Assembly: GCF_041296385.1 (NCBI RefSeq)
Contig: NC_091014.1
Location: forward strand, 64,922,578 to 64,986,577
DNA length: 64,000 nt
Direction of reading: 5' to 3'
DNA from: Aphelocoma coerulescens
Lineage: Eukaryota; Chordata; Aves; Passeriformes; Corvidae
Made by a program: the position numbers and the translations under genes. Positions within the stretch are counted from its first letter, which is position 1. Each line of letters starts with the position of its first letter. Below the pieces are notes generated by a model, which saw nothing but the letters and a program-made list of their open reading frames with translations, was not told where the DNA came from and did not search any database. Below, piece after piece: positions 1 through 14,209 of this stretch.

Positions 1-3000
1 ATAGTCCAGATTACCTTGAACAAAAATGAAGTTATTTAAATGCTCTTAAAGAAAAGACTGATTTAAAGCTGTGAACATTCATTTCACCAGCCTGTCATTA
101 ACTCACTGACGTGGTATAGTAGATTGGTTTGCCAAAATACCAGTGTGTGAATACATGTGTGCATGTGGAAAAATTGCTTGGAAAAGAGAAAGTTTTTCTC
201 CACTTTTCAATATTTCTGTAAAACACAGAAGCACGCTATATTTTAATAAGGATGTGTCAGTCCCTGGTTGTAACTTGTAAACTGCAGGGGCCTCTCACGT
301 TCTCATCAAAGGCACGAGGTCTTACCCAGTACACAGCTGAGATGGTTGTCAAAATTCCTGCTGATCACACCAGGCTTTGCTGAAGCCCGAAAAGGACAAG
401 AAATACAAGAAAAAAAGTATAAGAAATAGAAGCTATAGACATGAGGTTGGAGACCCCCAAATTCTGAGAGATTTATTTCACTCCCCAGCATCTTAAAACT
501 GCCAAACATGGGGGGAAAGGTGATGTTCTATGACTAGAATGGTATAAAGGGATCTAAATGAGTGAGGTTTAGTGTCCCGTAGGCAGTCAGGGTTTTCATG
601 GAAGAGTCAGTTCACAGGCAAGGTGTCAAACATGTTAAACTGATTTCCTAGGAAAGGTTGATGGAATAGTACAAAAAGCACTGGATAACTGGCTGAGAAG
701 CAGAAAGAATGACACAAATAGCACAAACAGCTCCTGTGCCTTGATACCATTTACAGTATTACTATTAGGAAGTATTACAAACATCTAAAAACGTAGAAAC
801 AAAATCCTTGAAATAATTATTATCCTTGTTCCAATTCTCTCAGTTCTTCTCACAGCTGTAAGGCAGCAGTAAGGCTGGCATGTGATGGCACCTGGCACAC
901 AGGGCACTCCTGGCAGGGGAAGGGCACTGGTCGGGAGCATGCTGGGGACTGGGGCTTGTTTTGGGGAGGGGACTGGGTGTGGACATGCCTGTAAGCTGTC
1001 ACACTGCACAGAGGCCCCTCTGCCCTTGCCTCACTCCCCCTCTGGGGTGCCAGCCAGCCCCCTCGAGCCTGTCAGGGCAGAGAGGCCACTCCACAGGCCT
1101 GGCAGTTAATGAACTACAGCCCTTGGGGAAAGTGAGGCAAGTGTTGGTACCTGATGCCCAAGGCATGACATCTGACAGATCTGCTGTAAATTATCTTCAC
1201 CCCTACCCTGTCAGTAACCACACATCCTGCAGTGTGGGTTGCCAGCCCAAAGGCCAGTGGTCTTTCACCAGGGGAAACTGTGACAAAATGTAACTTGCAG
1301 CAATAGCAAAATAATGCTCAGATGAGTCTCACCTTGCTGTGCCAACAGGCTCGTGCAGCTGGGGCTCATTTACAACCTCAATCTCTTCCTCTTTTGTCCT
1401 CTTCAGTCCCTTTGGCTCCCAGAGCCAAGCAGTGTGAGATCTGGCACCACCAAACGCCCTCACCAGGGATAACCCAGTCATCTCACCAAACACTTCATTT
1501 TCGTCTTAGAGAGCAAGAAAGGATAAAAAAGCTGCCCGGGGACTGACAAGAAAACCCCCATGGACTGAGAGAAAACAGGCAAGAGAAAGTCGAGGCAGTA
1601 GCAAACAGGATGGGTGACAAACAGAGGAACATAGGAGACAGAAAAGGAGCTCCTCTTCTTTGGCGTGCCAGGACCTTACCGCATGCCAGCTCCCTGCCCA
1701 GGGCAAATGAGAACATTCCAACTCCATCGGTAAACAAGGAGAGAAAAAAGCAGGGAAAAAGGAAATGTCATCTTAACCATAACTGAGCAGAAATTTTTAT
1801 TCCAAGTAGCTGCACTAAAAGCAGTAACAACTTCTCAGCTCCCCATGTTCCAATCAAAACTGAATGGTGCTTTCTGCAATACACAGGGCAACTTCCTTTC
1901 CAGAAGTCATTACAGTTTTATAGAGCGGCACCTTTGCACTCTGCCACAAAGCAATCTGTTAACAAACATTAGGAACAGCAGGGATGGAGCAATGGGAGAC
2001 TCTCACATCAAGTATTCATTGATTTCATTAGACAATTATACCGTACAGAGCAACCAAAAGGGTTCAGACTTAATCTTTCCCTGATGGCTTGTGGTACATG
2101 AGCAGGTCCCTGGGTGGTCCAGACGCTTTGGATTCTGTTGCTGGGTCTTCCATGGCCTCGTGTAACCTCTGAGGCACCAACTCTCCTCCCCAGCCTCCAC
2201 ATGGGGCACACTACAAATTGCAGCCAATAGTGATCTACCTCACAGGGGAGAAATAAAACACCTCAATATTATCACATAAAAGAAACCACCACAGCTAAGT
2301 GAACTCTGTCACTATTATGTTTGCAGCCCCCCATAGTAATTTCATTGCTATTTTTGTTGTGGTTTTGCTGTTCTTTTTTACCCTGATGAAAACCAGCAGA
2401 AGACAAAATGACTTGTTAATATTTCAACAAACTTTACTTCCACGTGCCTCCTTTCTAATTTCTTTTGCAGGCAAAGCTGAATTCCAAAAAAAAAATGAAG
2501 TGTACACGTGTGAGGGGAAATTCAGGTCAGACAAAATGCGTTGCAATCAAACAAAATTAATTTAAGGTGGGTGGATGTGAAACATCTCCACAGGCTATGT
2601 GTAAACTTTCATGGGCAGCTGTGCCTGCTTGAGTCAAGCCAGCCCAGTGCATACAGGGGCACACTTGGATTTTGGTGTACACTGGCCATACTGGACATAG
2701 GATGTGGACAGCAGCATGCAATCCAGAATTCCAACAGGATGGCACAACTGCACTCAGAGACTGCCTCCTGTGATTACTGTATGCAAAATTTTGCAAAGTA
2801 CAGGATGGAAGGAAATCAGATGATGGAAGTGTCAGACATGATTATAGGGAGGTAACGAGAAAGTTCAATGGAAAAGAAAGAAAAGGAGAGCAGAGTTTCT
2901 GCAAATAGCCTTCTTCAGAGCATAACAAGGAAGAAGATCCCAGCCACATGCTACTTCCATAAAAGGCAGACAATAACACTGGCACCAATGTTGTATAGAC

Positions 3001-5627
3001 ACAATCCGGGAAAGGCCAAACCAGCAGATATATAGATCCCAAATCCACACAGTAAGAGAACCGTTCACCTCTAAAAGCCACCAACACTTTAAATACAACC
3101 AAAATGCATAAATAGACCTGAGATACGAGAGCTGTGAAAGGCACACCCTTTTCAGGAACTCTTAAAATTCTTTTGCTCCCAAGCCCTTCACTTTCTATAT
3201 TTCTCTTCCCTGCAGAACGTGACTCTCTGCCAGCTATCTTCTTCTGTCTGCTATGTGGCTTCTCTAGAAAAGGCAGGCTAGCACAAACAAAAGAAGGAAC
3301 TGCTGCTGATGACTCTTACTTTGGGGGCAATGTGGTGAGGGGAACCACAGTTTCAAGTTTTTAAGTATGGACACACTTCCTTCTGTGAGCTATAAGACCA
3401 AGAGACGTTGACTGGCACTCAACATCCCTTCCTCTGGCACCATGAGCAGAAAGTTCCTCATGGGCTGATCCTTCCAGAATGGACTCATCCTCTTCTTCAG
3501 GATCTACCCAAACTCATCTTGTCTCTCCTATTTGCAGGATAGTGCCACAGTTTCTTTGGTATACTGTGACCCCTTCAGCTGGATGCAGTTCACCAACCCA
3601 ACCTGACAGCATCACCAGCTGTGCCACAGGCAGGTGTGGCTTAGAAGACAGCCAGAGCACACTGCCCTTGCAGAGGCTGGGATAAGCCATCTCCCTGTCT
3701 TCAATGAGGCACATTAAAGAGGCTTAAGTCCTCAGCTGCAGCCTGGAATCATGGCTGAGACTCTGTGATTCAAGTTACATCGATGTCAAATTAAAAAGCC
3801 TGTTTGTAGCCAGTCCTGCTCACATCCCACCTTCTCAACACGTCGTTCCACAACACACAGAAAAGCATAACTTGCTCTTTCAGAGTCAAAAACATACGAG
3901 ACTGAAGCAGCAAGCAAACAGCAGAAGCTGCAATCTGTTGAATTCACAGCAGACATGGATTTCCTACTATCTGCTGGGGCCTGATGTATGTACATTGAAC
4001 AGTAGAAAACAGGGCAGTGTACAAGTGTGGAGATGGACAGGAACTGAGAGATGACTCTCCTCAAACAATTACAATGGTGAGATTTTCCAACATTTTGCAC
4101 CATGCTATTGAATCTCTGCCTCCCTTTCCAATCAGCAGAGCAAAACATCCCTAAAAATAAATAAAATTAGGAGCATAGGACCAGAGAGAAGAGAAAGTAA
4201 AATTATGAGTTGTTCTTTCCAACTCTGTATTATGGCTATTGTCCTCAGGAAAGCACTTTCACCTGGCACCTATGAAGTAACAGTTCCTGGTGGGAGTAAA
4301 AATTTCATCTCTCTCCTTATCAAACATTCATAAATAATGCTGCTTTACCCAACCAACTAGCAGCTAAGTGGTGTTCTGCACACTCAAAGACAGAAAAAGC
4401 TGGAAAGATTTTCCAAACAAAGTTCATGTAAGGCTACCACAGATCATCATTTGTAAAACAAACTCTGAAAATCCTTGCCCATAGAAAAAGGGAGAGAAAA
4501 GGCTTCTTTAACCCCAGGTTGATTAGATGCTTATCTGTGTGCAGGTCTGAAGGTGATCATAAGTAGCTGATCACCTCACTTTTGGTGTAGAAAAGCATAA
4601 TCAACTGTTAAAACTAAATTTCACAGCTGGACACTTTTATTCAGTATCTCATAAAGCTGCCTCAGAGAAAGTGCAAGGTGAACCTCATTTTCACTTTTCT
4701 GCACTGTGTTAAATGAATGAAATACAGAGGATGGGAACTGAGCTCTGCCTATTTGTAGATTACAAATTCAGATCTTGTCTGGAAAACTCTATGGTGACTG
4801 AGATACCTAATTAAATTGTGACATCAGAGGAGATGGGAGTTAAAATGGAGCAACTGTGAGGAACAGACATATTTTGACATTCTGTTTAATGCTCTTTATT
4901 TTTGTTAACCTGTAATTACTTCAATGACTACTGAACATAAAAAACTATGTCATTGTTAGAGAAGATGCCCCCCCTAATTTTAATTAAGGTGTAGGATTTC
5001 ACAATGCAGATATCTGAAGCCTATTAGAACTGCTCTGATACTATTAAGTGAGACCAGATTTCACTTCCATGGTATTTTCAACCCTCACTTCCCCTCAAAC
5101 CAAACCCCAGCTCAGGGTAAAATGTTTTAGTTGGGCTGTACTTATAAGAAAAAGGTGCACCTTGGTTCATTTGAAGGTTACCTCTAATGGAAAAGTTCCA
5201 GCTCTGTCTCCAGAGCAAGAACTCAACACTTTGTGTAATTCAACTTCATTAATGAGGGGAGTTTGCAGCAATTTGAACAAAATAGCTACATTACATACAT
5301 TTCTGAGCCAGTGAAATGTGCACACAGCACTCAGGGGTGGCTGGCTGAACACGCAGTCTGCTTTGAAGGGTGGCTACGGAAAGACAGCACTGTGTGGTCC
5401 CACATTTACTGCCTCTCAACAGCTTCTGGATTGAGTTTACTCAGTTTCCAAGGAAAATTATGCTTAATTCTACATAACATTTCTCCAAGTAATTTCAATC
5501 TAAAAGTTTAAAGTCAAGCCATCCTCCCTGTGACCCACATATCATCACTCTAATGTGAGTGCCAAAAGCAAGCAGGCAGCTCCAGGGTAAGAGCATGGTT
5601 CGAGGGCAACAGGCAAGTTCTCTACTA

Positions 5628-5660
5628 GTATAAATCTGTATAAATCAGTATAAATCAGTA
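5628..5660. repeat. 10-bp tandem repeat, 3.3 copies
   Basis: Three near-perfect copies of GTATAAATC(A/T) in a row followed by a partial GTA. It is a short minisatellite in intronic DNA; each unit contains a TATAAAT string by chance of composition. Confidence 0.85.
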
Positions 5661-8600
5661 CTGCTTGCCTACTCTGAGTGGAGGCATTCCCACGTTGACC
5701 AGCTGTGGACACAGCTAAATGAAGACCCATTCTTCATGTGGGAAGTGAAGTAACTGCCCCACGGGTGACGGAGAACCAAAGGAGGACTGAAGTCCCTCTG
5801 TCCACCCCATGCTGCTTCAGACAGCAATAAAAAGGTAGTGTGGTTATTGCTAGGACAGGGCTGCAAACAGAGCCTGAGAGCAGAGAATGTCTTGAACAGT
5901 ATTTCATTGTCCCACAGCCAATTTTCAGAGTAAAACCACAGACTAATGTGAAGATTTCACAATGTAGACATTTGACAAAGAAAGGATATTTCTTCTGGTG
6001 TAACGTTTGGGCCCCAACACCAATTCAGCATATTTCCCAATGACAAAAAATCTTGTAAACCACAAAACACAAGGATTACAGAAGTTAAAGATAGAAGAAG
6101 AAACCCACAAAGCAGAAATATTGAGGCCACCTGTGCACTAGTGAAATGCACAGTTGCCACAGTCAAACAGGATATATCCCTCGTTAACATTACATACAAT
6201 AAATCACACACATATGTAGAATAGACACTTCATCTTGTTCTAGAGAAGTAGAACCAGAAAAATTAAAATAAGCTAAAACTTTTGTGGCCAACCTATGGTA
6301 AAAAGCTCTAACTTGAATCCTAGCAGCTCTTAGCAGCCTAAGTCAACACATCATCAGATGGAAAACAGAGGTTCCCATGTAGATCCCTATCAAAGCCAGA
6401 ACAGGATTCTGAGGTGAATGATTCCAAGGAGAAGGGGAGAAAAAGACAACATCAAAGGACAAGTTGCCAAGGTTATAACCTGAGACCTAACATCAGCCAC
6501 AGAGGTTTATTTAAGCTTTCAGGTGCTCATTAGTGTCAAGCCCTCATGGCAGCCTCCATACTGTCTCTCTATACTGCAGCTGGCTGAACGTGGAGTTATA
6601 TCCCATCCTAATGAGCCACAAGGAGGGTGATGTGCGTCACTGGCTTCTGTTTCAATCTTGGAAATCTCAGTGTAAAAGCCTTGCAACAGCTTCTGATTCT
6701 CCTGACATTTAATTAGCCGTTGTCATTTTGATGCCATAGCCTGTCTCATCAGGATGATAACTACAAAACAACATGTGGAGCATAAAAGTTCCATGAAAAG
6801 CTTCAGGTCTGGCAGCCAAGCTTACAAGTCCCCTGACAGTCACGGTTCCTGGGACTGGCTCCCATCAGCCCTTTGTTTTGGCACTGCTATCAGCAAGAGC
6901 TTCTCTGTTAAGGACAAAGAAACAAAAAAACAAAAAAACACCAAAAAACTGCGAAGTTCAGCATAGCCTTGCAAAAAATGACATCCTTTAGCTTGAAAAA
7001 TTTTACCTGTCCTGCAGAAAGAGAGCATACTTACTGCACAAACTCACAGCTATTCATCCTGAAGGACAGGTTTATCCTACAGGATAGAGTCCATCATCCT
7101 CTGGCCTCAAAAGGTAGTCCTATTTATTTAAGTGTGTACAAAGATTTTCTCTGTCATCTGGTACTTGGGAGGACAACCTCCAACAATATCTGCCAACTGC
7201 TTCCTGTCCACATCAGCTGCACAATTTGACAATGGTCATTGCTAAACAAAATGTGAGCCAACTACATTTTCACTCAGTGTAACCAGTGGTCTTCTTTCCA
7301 AAATCCTAGTCTCAAACACTAAAACACTTTTTGTTTCTTCAGAGAGTACCAGTCAGAGATGTGTAAAAACTCAAGTGAACCAAGACATTTCATTCACAAA
7401 ACAGAATCAACTGAAAATCTTTGTCATCAGAACCTAGGCACAACCTAATGTTTTGTAAAGACAGACATGCAACACCTGAGGCAGAGGGTGAGCAGAAAGA
7501 ACTCAGCAAGCTTCAAAAGTTCACTGAACCATTGTGGTCCCCAGACATCAGCTCTTCTGGAGGATCCTTGCCTGAGCTCAAAGCTGCTTCCCAATTGGAT
7601 GAGCCTATCTTTTAGAGCAGAATGCTCTGGGAACTCCCAGCTCCCACAGGGACAGGGGAGATTTCTTTTAGGCAAATGTTATGGGCCAGTAATGGCAACA
7701 CCATTATCAAGGATAAAGCAGTTCTTGCAAGACTTTTCCACTTGTCTTCTGTTCATCTTATTTCCATGGTATAACCATGATATTAAAGTTTCAGCCAGAT
7801 CATGCCCACTGCAGATGACTGGGCTGTAACTGGTCCCACCAGTTCCCTATCCTAAACAGCCTTTGAGGTGCTTCTTTGCTGTGTCTTAGAGAAGGTGCTT
7901 GTCGATGCACATTATTGAGCAAATAATTTCTGCCTTCTTCACCAACATTTCTTTTTAAAAAGTCAAATTTCACCCTGAATTTACACCTGACCACAATCAC
8001 ACTTCATGCAGAACAGTGTTTAGTGAGCCAGGCACAACCCACTCAGTTCAGAAAGCTTTGGAGAAGTCACGTGCAGTGATCCTATTCCACATTTGGAGGC
8101 CTGCATTTACAGTGTTACTTGTTTCCTCACACATTAAACCATGGAAGATCTGCACCCATCATTTTAAGCAAGGTCTTGCCATGGAATCCCTTGACCTGGC
8201 TTGAATTATATTCAGGTCAAGACAAATGGATGAGTACAAGAATCCACATTTGGCTTATAGTATATGTTTTAATAATTGTCTTCTATTTTATACACACACA
8301 CGCAAACTGAAGGGAAAAGAAGGACGAAGGTCTAAGTGAATCTGTCTAAAAGTTAAAATACAGCAAAGTGAAGGAAATCCAGGAACTGCTCCAAACTACA
8401 ACACCAAAAATAACCACCCACAAAAAACCCCTTAAGCCTTACAATACCTCCCTCACACACATGCACACATTTGCATCTGTTACCTTATGAAAACTTTTCT
8501 TGCCTCAGCAACCCATAATATTAGCAGCACAGGAAAGCTTATTTGAAAAACACGTTAGCATGTCTCTAGAAGACTTTTGGGGTACTAATGTGCTCAGTGA

Positions 8601-8895
8601 TTATGCACTACCCAAAAAAAGCTAATTTTCCACACTAGCAAAGTAGCTGGGATGGAGTGAGCATAGGAGGGAAGCCAATGTGGCAGTCAAAGCAAAGCAC
8701 TGGGGATCAAACAAGTCAGATTGCTTCCCATGACAGCTCATGACGCTGTCTGTGCCTGCTTCTGCCTTGGTGCCTTTACCTGTAACACCAGATCATACCA
8801 CCTACTTAAAAAGGGGCACATAAAATTAATGAGAGCTTTTAACTGCTCCAAAACCCTCTAAAAAGTAAGATTAAGTCTTTTAAAAATTCTGAAAC

Positions 8896-8927
<32 letters not shown>
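8896..8927. repeat. (TAT)n microsatellite
   Basis: About 32 uninterrupted bases of TAT/ATT repeat followed by imperfect copies up to 8939. Likely length-polymorphic. Confidence 0.95.
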
Positions 8928-8937
<10 letters not shown>

Positions 8938-10307
8938 TAGCATTGCCATTTCTTTGTTCTGCTAGAGCAGGTAAGAGTCCCAGAACCATGCAGCTGTAGG
9001 CACAGAACTGATGTGGAAAGTACAGGTGGTCCCAGCCCTGGGTGTACTCAAATCTGATGAAAGTTACAGAGAGACAGACTAAAGAGAAACCCACAGAAAC
9101 AAAAGGCTTTGTGCTTCTCAGAATTTTTCCTATGTGGATAGCTAAATTTTTTAAAACTGACTTTATCCTTAACGAATGTATCATATCCAAGTCTCATTAT
9201 CAAACCTCTCCTATTTCAAACATCAAAAATAGTAACTTTTAAAAAAGGTTGTGTATCCCTACTCCCAAACTATAAATCCATGCCATCAATTATTGCCATT
9301 TTAATTGCCTAGTTAGCAAATACCCTTCATCTATCTACACTACTAAACAATGAAGTAAACACAGCAGTAAGACATTAGTTTGATAATGCCTGCCAAGTTT
9401 GATTAAAAAAATCTTGATTCTTTTATTAATATACTAACAAATATATAAGGCTGAATGACTTATTTTGCTCAGTCCATTTAAAATTAGCACCAGAGTGGAA
9501 GATGTGTGTCCTTAGCAGTACCTGCAGGGAGAACTTTACAGTTCACAGCAGATCCACCTCTTTTTCCTTGGTTTATTTTAAGAACTTATAAATGGAAGGG
9601 CACTTCCAACTGTGTTAGTCTATCAGAAGATAGCCTGGTTCAAACTTGTCTTCACTGCACTGATATCAGACAGTGATAATTCTTCTAACCTTATGGGGTG
9701 AGGAAAAATTTTTCATTAAGTGTTGGTGGCACCAGACAATTGTATAAATATAAGTAGTTTACTTGGTTGGGATTTAAATATTTTAGCTTAACCTCACTAT
9801 AAACAAACAAACTTCTATCTACCTGAAAGTGACAAAGGTATTGTGGAATTCCAAGACCTATGCTCCCTTTCCAACAGGGCATTTAAGCACAAACTTAAAA
9901 TTGAGGAAACATTTTGCTAGCCCGAGACCACGGAACGTGCATCACGAACGGGGTGGCATGCTGGGTCAGCACCCCTGCCACAGCCTTGGGAACCAGGCAG
10001 AGGAGTTCAGAAGGCGTTGGAAACCTGAAAGTTTTGTTACAGTTTGCTCCCTTACTCCCCCCCCACTCACATCCTTTCAGATCAAGGATGTGTCTCCATA
10101 GCTCTACAGGCAGATGAAAGTGCACTCTTGCCACGCTGCAAGCTGACAAAAAGCTATGTAAAGTTATTTCACCTTCTTGTGACTCTCATGAATAAAGCCC
10201 CTGCTGAAAGGTACAGTGGCTTAGCTTGGGCTCCATGCCTGATTTAGACAGTTTGCATGAGCTGAGAAACACAAACACTCCAAAGTATTTTTCACTAACA
10301 GAAGCAC

Positions 10308-10348
10308 AGATATGTATATATAGATATATAGAGATATATATATATATG
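10308..10348. repeat. TA-rich simple repeat
   Basis: Imperfect run of TA and GATA units (gatatgtatatatagatata, then gagatatatatatatatgca). No coding potential. Confidence 0.85.
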
Positions 10349-12209
10349 CATGCAGAATACGGGAGCCTCTGGTTATAATCAGTGCCTTATCTTGCTTCAT
10401 AGTAAATCAAATGGATCATGAACCTCATGGAAATACTGCCAATGAAGGTCTGTGTTTTAGTTTACAAACTTCTGAAATACTTTGTTATGACTAACAGGCA
10501 GCCAGCTCAAGCAGTCATCTGAAAAGCCAGAGGATTTCTTTAGCCTTTTATAATTTCTTTCATTGTGTAACCATTTAAAAATTTGATTCTCCTACACTAA
10601 TGCTCTGCAGATAAGGAGCAAGAATGAAACTTTTTTTTGTGCTACTGTGTCAAAAGCTTTTGGAATTTCCTACAGGGACATCACATCAAGATGAAGTCTC
10701 TTCGTGGACAGCCTTACTAACTTTGCAAAACAAAGTGTGACCTGCTTTAACACAATCTCTTAAGAGGACAGCAATAAAGACACCATACCTATTGACTGAG
10801 GCTGGAAGAGAAGTGGTGACAGAGGTGATGGAACTGTCCATAACACACCTCTGGCACTCAGCCGAGACTACTGCAAGGAATTAGCAAGGTCAAGGCTCAG
10901 CTCTGAGTATGACATTTGAATTAGAAAAAGAAAACAGAATCTCCTCTGTTGATTTTCAAGAGAATTGCGAACCCTTTCTACCCACCAATAACAGGCTTAT
11001 TTTTCCAGGATGTGAGCTCAAGCACCAGCTCATGTCACTGCTCCACAAGCAGCTGTAGAAGAGCTACATCTGGAAGGAGCTCCAAAGCCAGGCTGCAGAG
11101 TAGGGCTGCAGCTCAGGGCTGCTCCTCGTGGACAGCTCAGTTCTGCTTCCTCCCAGTGGCACTCCCTTCTCCCCTCTGCTCACTGAAGAGCAGGAAAAGT
11201 GAGGAGCAGCAGTGTCCAGACAGCCCCGGGGTCAGTGCCGGGGAAGCAGCACAGCCATGGCACGTGGCAGGCTGGAGGAAGATGAAGAAATAAAGGAAAG
11301 AGAGGACAGTGAAACATGTGAAAGACATGTGATCACTGGCATGACACGGCTGCTGTGCCCACACCCCTCTGTGTGTGCACGATGTACAAGTGCACATTTA
11401 GGGCAGGGGCTGGGAGGCTGTAAGGACAATTTACTAACAGAAATCTCAACCTTGCTTGTGACACAGGTACAACTTTCTATGCACTGTGGGTCAAACATTT
11501 ACAAGAATGCCTCTTGCTTCTGGTAAAATCAACCACAGGAAGGGCAAGGAAGGATGTAGTGGTGGCAAAATGCAGAACCCAGCATTGCCCTGAAGAGTGC
11601 AACGACAAAAACTGAAAGTCGGAGCTCCCCAAAATAAACTGTCTGTGTTTGAGGGCTGGAACAGCAAAAAGGGGAACTCTCAGTCTTGATTCTGCTATTA
11701 CAGAGGGACCAAAAAGCTGTAGCTAGAGCAAGTGGTCACCAGGAAGTGTAAGGAAAGTGACTGAAGAGCCACACTGGTTGTAGAAAAAAAGTAAGTCAGG
11801 TGAATGGCCACAGCAAAGAAATACTATGCAAATCAGGTCAGCTAAGCCCAGCAGAAGGCCCAGACACCAAAAAGCCACTCTGACAGCAAAGCAGAGGGTG
11901 TTTGGAGACTGAAGCCAGCAAAGGAACCCAGCAACAATGGCCTTACTGAGGAGGGTCCATGCTCGTATCCTGCCCATCCCAGGGCGAGCAAAAGGGCACA
12001 CATGGAAAGAGTTTGGGGTCAAAGATCAGCAGGCCTGTGCCAAGAATTGTAGCTTTTCATTAGCAGAGGACACAGAAAGGCCCCAAATTGCCTGCCCTTG
12101 CATTGCTTTGTTTTGATATGGGGCCTGACATGGGTGCAAAGCTATTGTAAACACACGTACTATGTTACAGAAATGCAAGAAAAAGAAAACAGTCTTTTTT
12201 TCTTGTTTC

Positions 12210-12231
12210 TTTTTTTTTTTTTTTTTTTTTT
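12210..12231. repeat. Poly(T) run, 22 bases
   Basis: Uninterrupted T run following an interrupted T-rich stretch that begins near 12195. It may be the tail of a minus-strand retroposed sequence, but no body is recognisable beside it. Confidence 0.9.
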
Positions 12232-14089
12232 GTAAAAAGATGGATATTTTTACAGCATACAGAGCCAATCGTGACATTTAATTTTACAGAACAGGAAGGA
12301 GCTCAGTAAATTGCTGTAAAAATATCCACCCTTATGCAACCAAAACGCCAGCTATGATCAGGAATAGCTGTGGAGTGGCATCATGGACCTCCCCAGCACC
12401 ATGGATATGAACCTAGGGACAGACCTTAACCTACACCTCAGCCAGCTGGTGTACCCCTGGCAGTGACCTCTTGTGTGAAATGACCCCAGCAGTCATGCAC
12501 AGCTTTAGGCCTATATTCCACTCCCCCAAACTGTATTTTCCATGTCACAGACCCTGTTAAGTGATTTAACACAAACTGTAGGCAGAAGACAGAAAATACA
12601 GACATTTTGATTGGGCAGGCATTTAAATTTTCATTATAAGCATTCAGACAAGGAGTAAATAGTCCTACAAGGTAAGGAGCTGCAGATGCTTTCTGAAAAT
12701 ACTGTCATCTCTCATGATACATCTCTGTATCTTATGTACAGCCCCACACACAGCATGAGAGCACAACATGGTCAACCACACCACCACCAACATAATAACA
12801 ATACTCACTTATTTAAATGTGCTGCAAGCACACCAGCATTACTCAGTAACTGTTTTTTTGCATTCCTTGCTTGAAAGAAACATTGCATAACACTACTGTA
12901 ACTATAGATTGCTTTCTTTTCTTATTTTTTCCACCAAGTATTCAATTCCTAACAACACTTAATAAACATAATGAATGAGGAACACTCCCTCTCCCTCTCT
13001 GTTTATTTCTTCTTACTCAGGGAAAAACATTTTTTTTTAAATTTGGCCCTTATAAGAAATACCAAAAACTGTAATTTATGATATAACCAAGAAGTTCTTG
13101 GTCCTTACTTTTTCAATTACAAAAAACTTTACAATACTCTGAACATAATTGAAAGATAAACTATTTTTGACACCAGCTACTCTGAAGAATAAATAGCCCA
13201 TTAAATAACAACCTTCAGTGTACATTCTACCTTTACCAGTAGAGAAGTAAAAGTGATCAGAAAAAGCTTGAGGGCACTACAGCATAATTCAAAAGGAGAA
13301 AGCAGTGAAAAGGCCCAATTATTCTTATTGGCAAAGTAATATCTAAAATAAAAGGAATCTTCTGAAATCAAGTTCGCTTGGTATCACAACTGAAGGCACT
13401 ATTTAAAATACACCAATAATGGTAACACAATTTATGATTTGATTGATATAAGTGATCTGTCAATGTCAAAAGAAGACAAAGCTAAGTGGACAGTCACCGT
13501 TTTGCTCTACATTGTTATCTCACACAAATGACAACTTGTGTGAAATTTCTCCTCAGTGGGAGGACCAACATATTCAGGATGTCCCCTTGAGCAGGGGATG
13601 CCTCTTAAGGTTGCTTCTCAAGACTGAGAGATTCCTTACCACAAGAGACCACTTGGTAAGTGGTTAGTAGCATGCTAAACTCCGAAATCTTGATGGCTAG
13701 ACAATAGAAAGGATTGATTGTGTGCAGATAATCCTTTAGACATAAACTGTTGGGCAAGGCTGGGACTAAGTCTGGATCCAGCTGCACCTAAACTCCCCTC
13801 TCAGAAGGAGTTTAGAATGCAAGGGGATCATTCCTTAACATCATAACTCAACAGGAGGGTCTCCCTGACAGTCTTGGCTGAGCTTGTCCTGCATGCAGCA
13901 AACAATCGAGTGTGCCTTGCCATTGAATCTCATTAACCCAGTCACATTGGCTATCAAGCTTTGCTTTTTATCAGTAAACACACTGTTACTTCTCTCTTAC
14001 CACTGAAGTGCAGCACCCCACCTGTGACAATGTGGAGTTTAACCACATAACACTTTTCTGGAAGTCGTCACAAAACAAATAAGATGTAC

Positions 14090-14209
14090 CTGATGTGCCA
14101 AAATATAGATATTATGGCCAACATCTTTTGGGGAGATGCCATCATCTCCATTCTCCTCGTCGTGGTCACATTCCAGACCTTGGTTGTAGGCATTCTTCAT
14201 CACATCTAC
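14090..14209 (-). CDS. ITPR2: ITPR2 exon 9 of 9 in window (last visible exon)
   Basis: The exon is 120 bp, 40 codons, phase 0 at both ends, from acceptor cctgcag to donor CAG|gtacat. It reads [20 protein letters not shown] then [31 protein letters not shown] with an acidic run and SPKDVGHN identifies type 2 against type 1 (acidic FEDGENGEDG, SPRNVGHN) and type 3. The expected continuation, beginning LARHNK, was searched for down to base 1 on this strand and not seen. The next exon therefore lies outside the window, more than 14 kb away. Confidence 0.96.

Larger units (their letters stand above)
1..14089. other. ITPR2 intron downstream of the last visible exon (partial)
   Basis: AT-rich sequence with scattered short open frames in all six frames, none with recognisable homology or splice-bounded coding structure. 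It holds simple repeats (a 10-bp tandem repeat at 5628, an ATT microsatellite at 8896, a TA-rich patch at 10308, a T22 run at 12210) and a GC-richer but CpG-poor patch around 850-1130. I recognise no transposable element or RNA gene here. Confidence 0.8.

Noticed and set aside
1..14089. Search for the next ITPR2 exon (LARHNK...) on the minus strand
   Set aside because: No matching translation with an acceptor was found, so the exon is taken to lie beyond the window.
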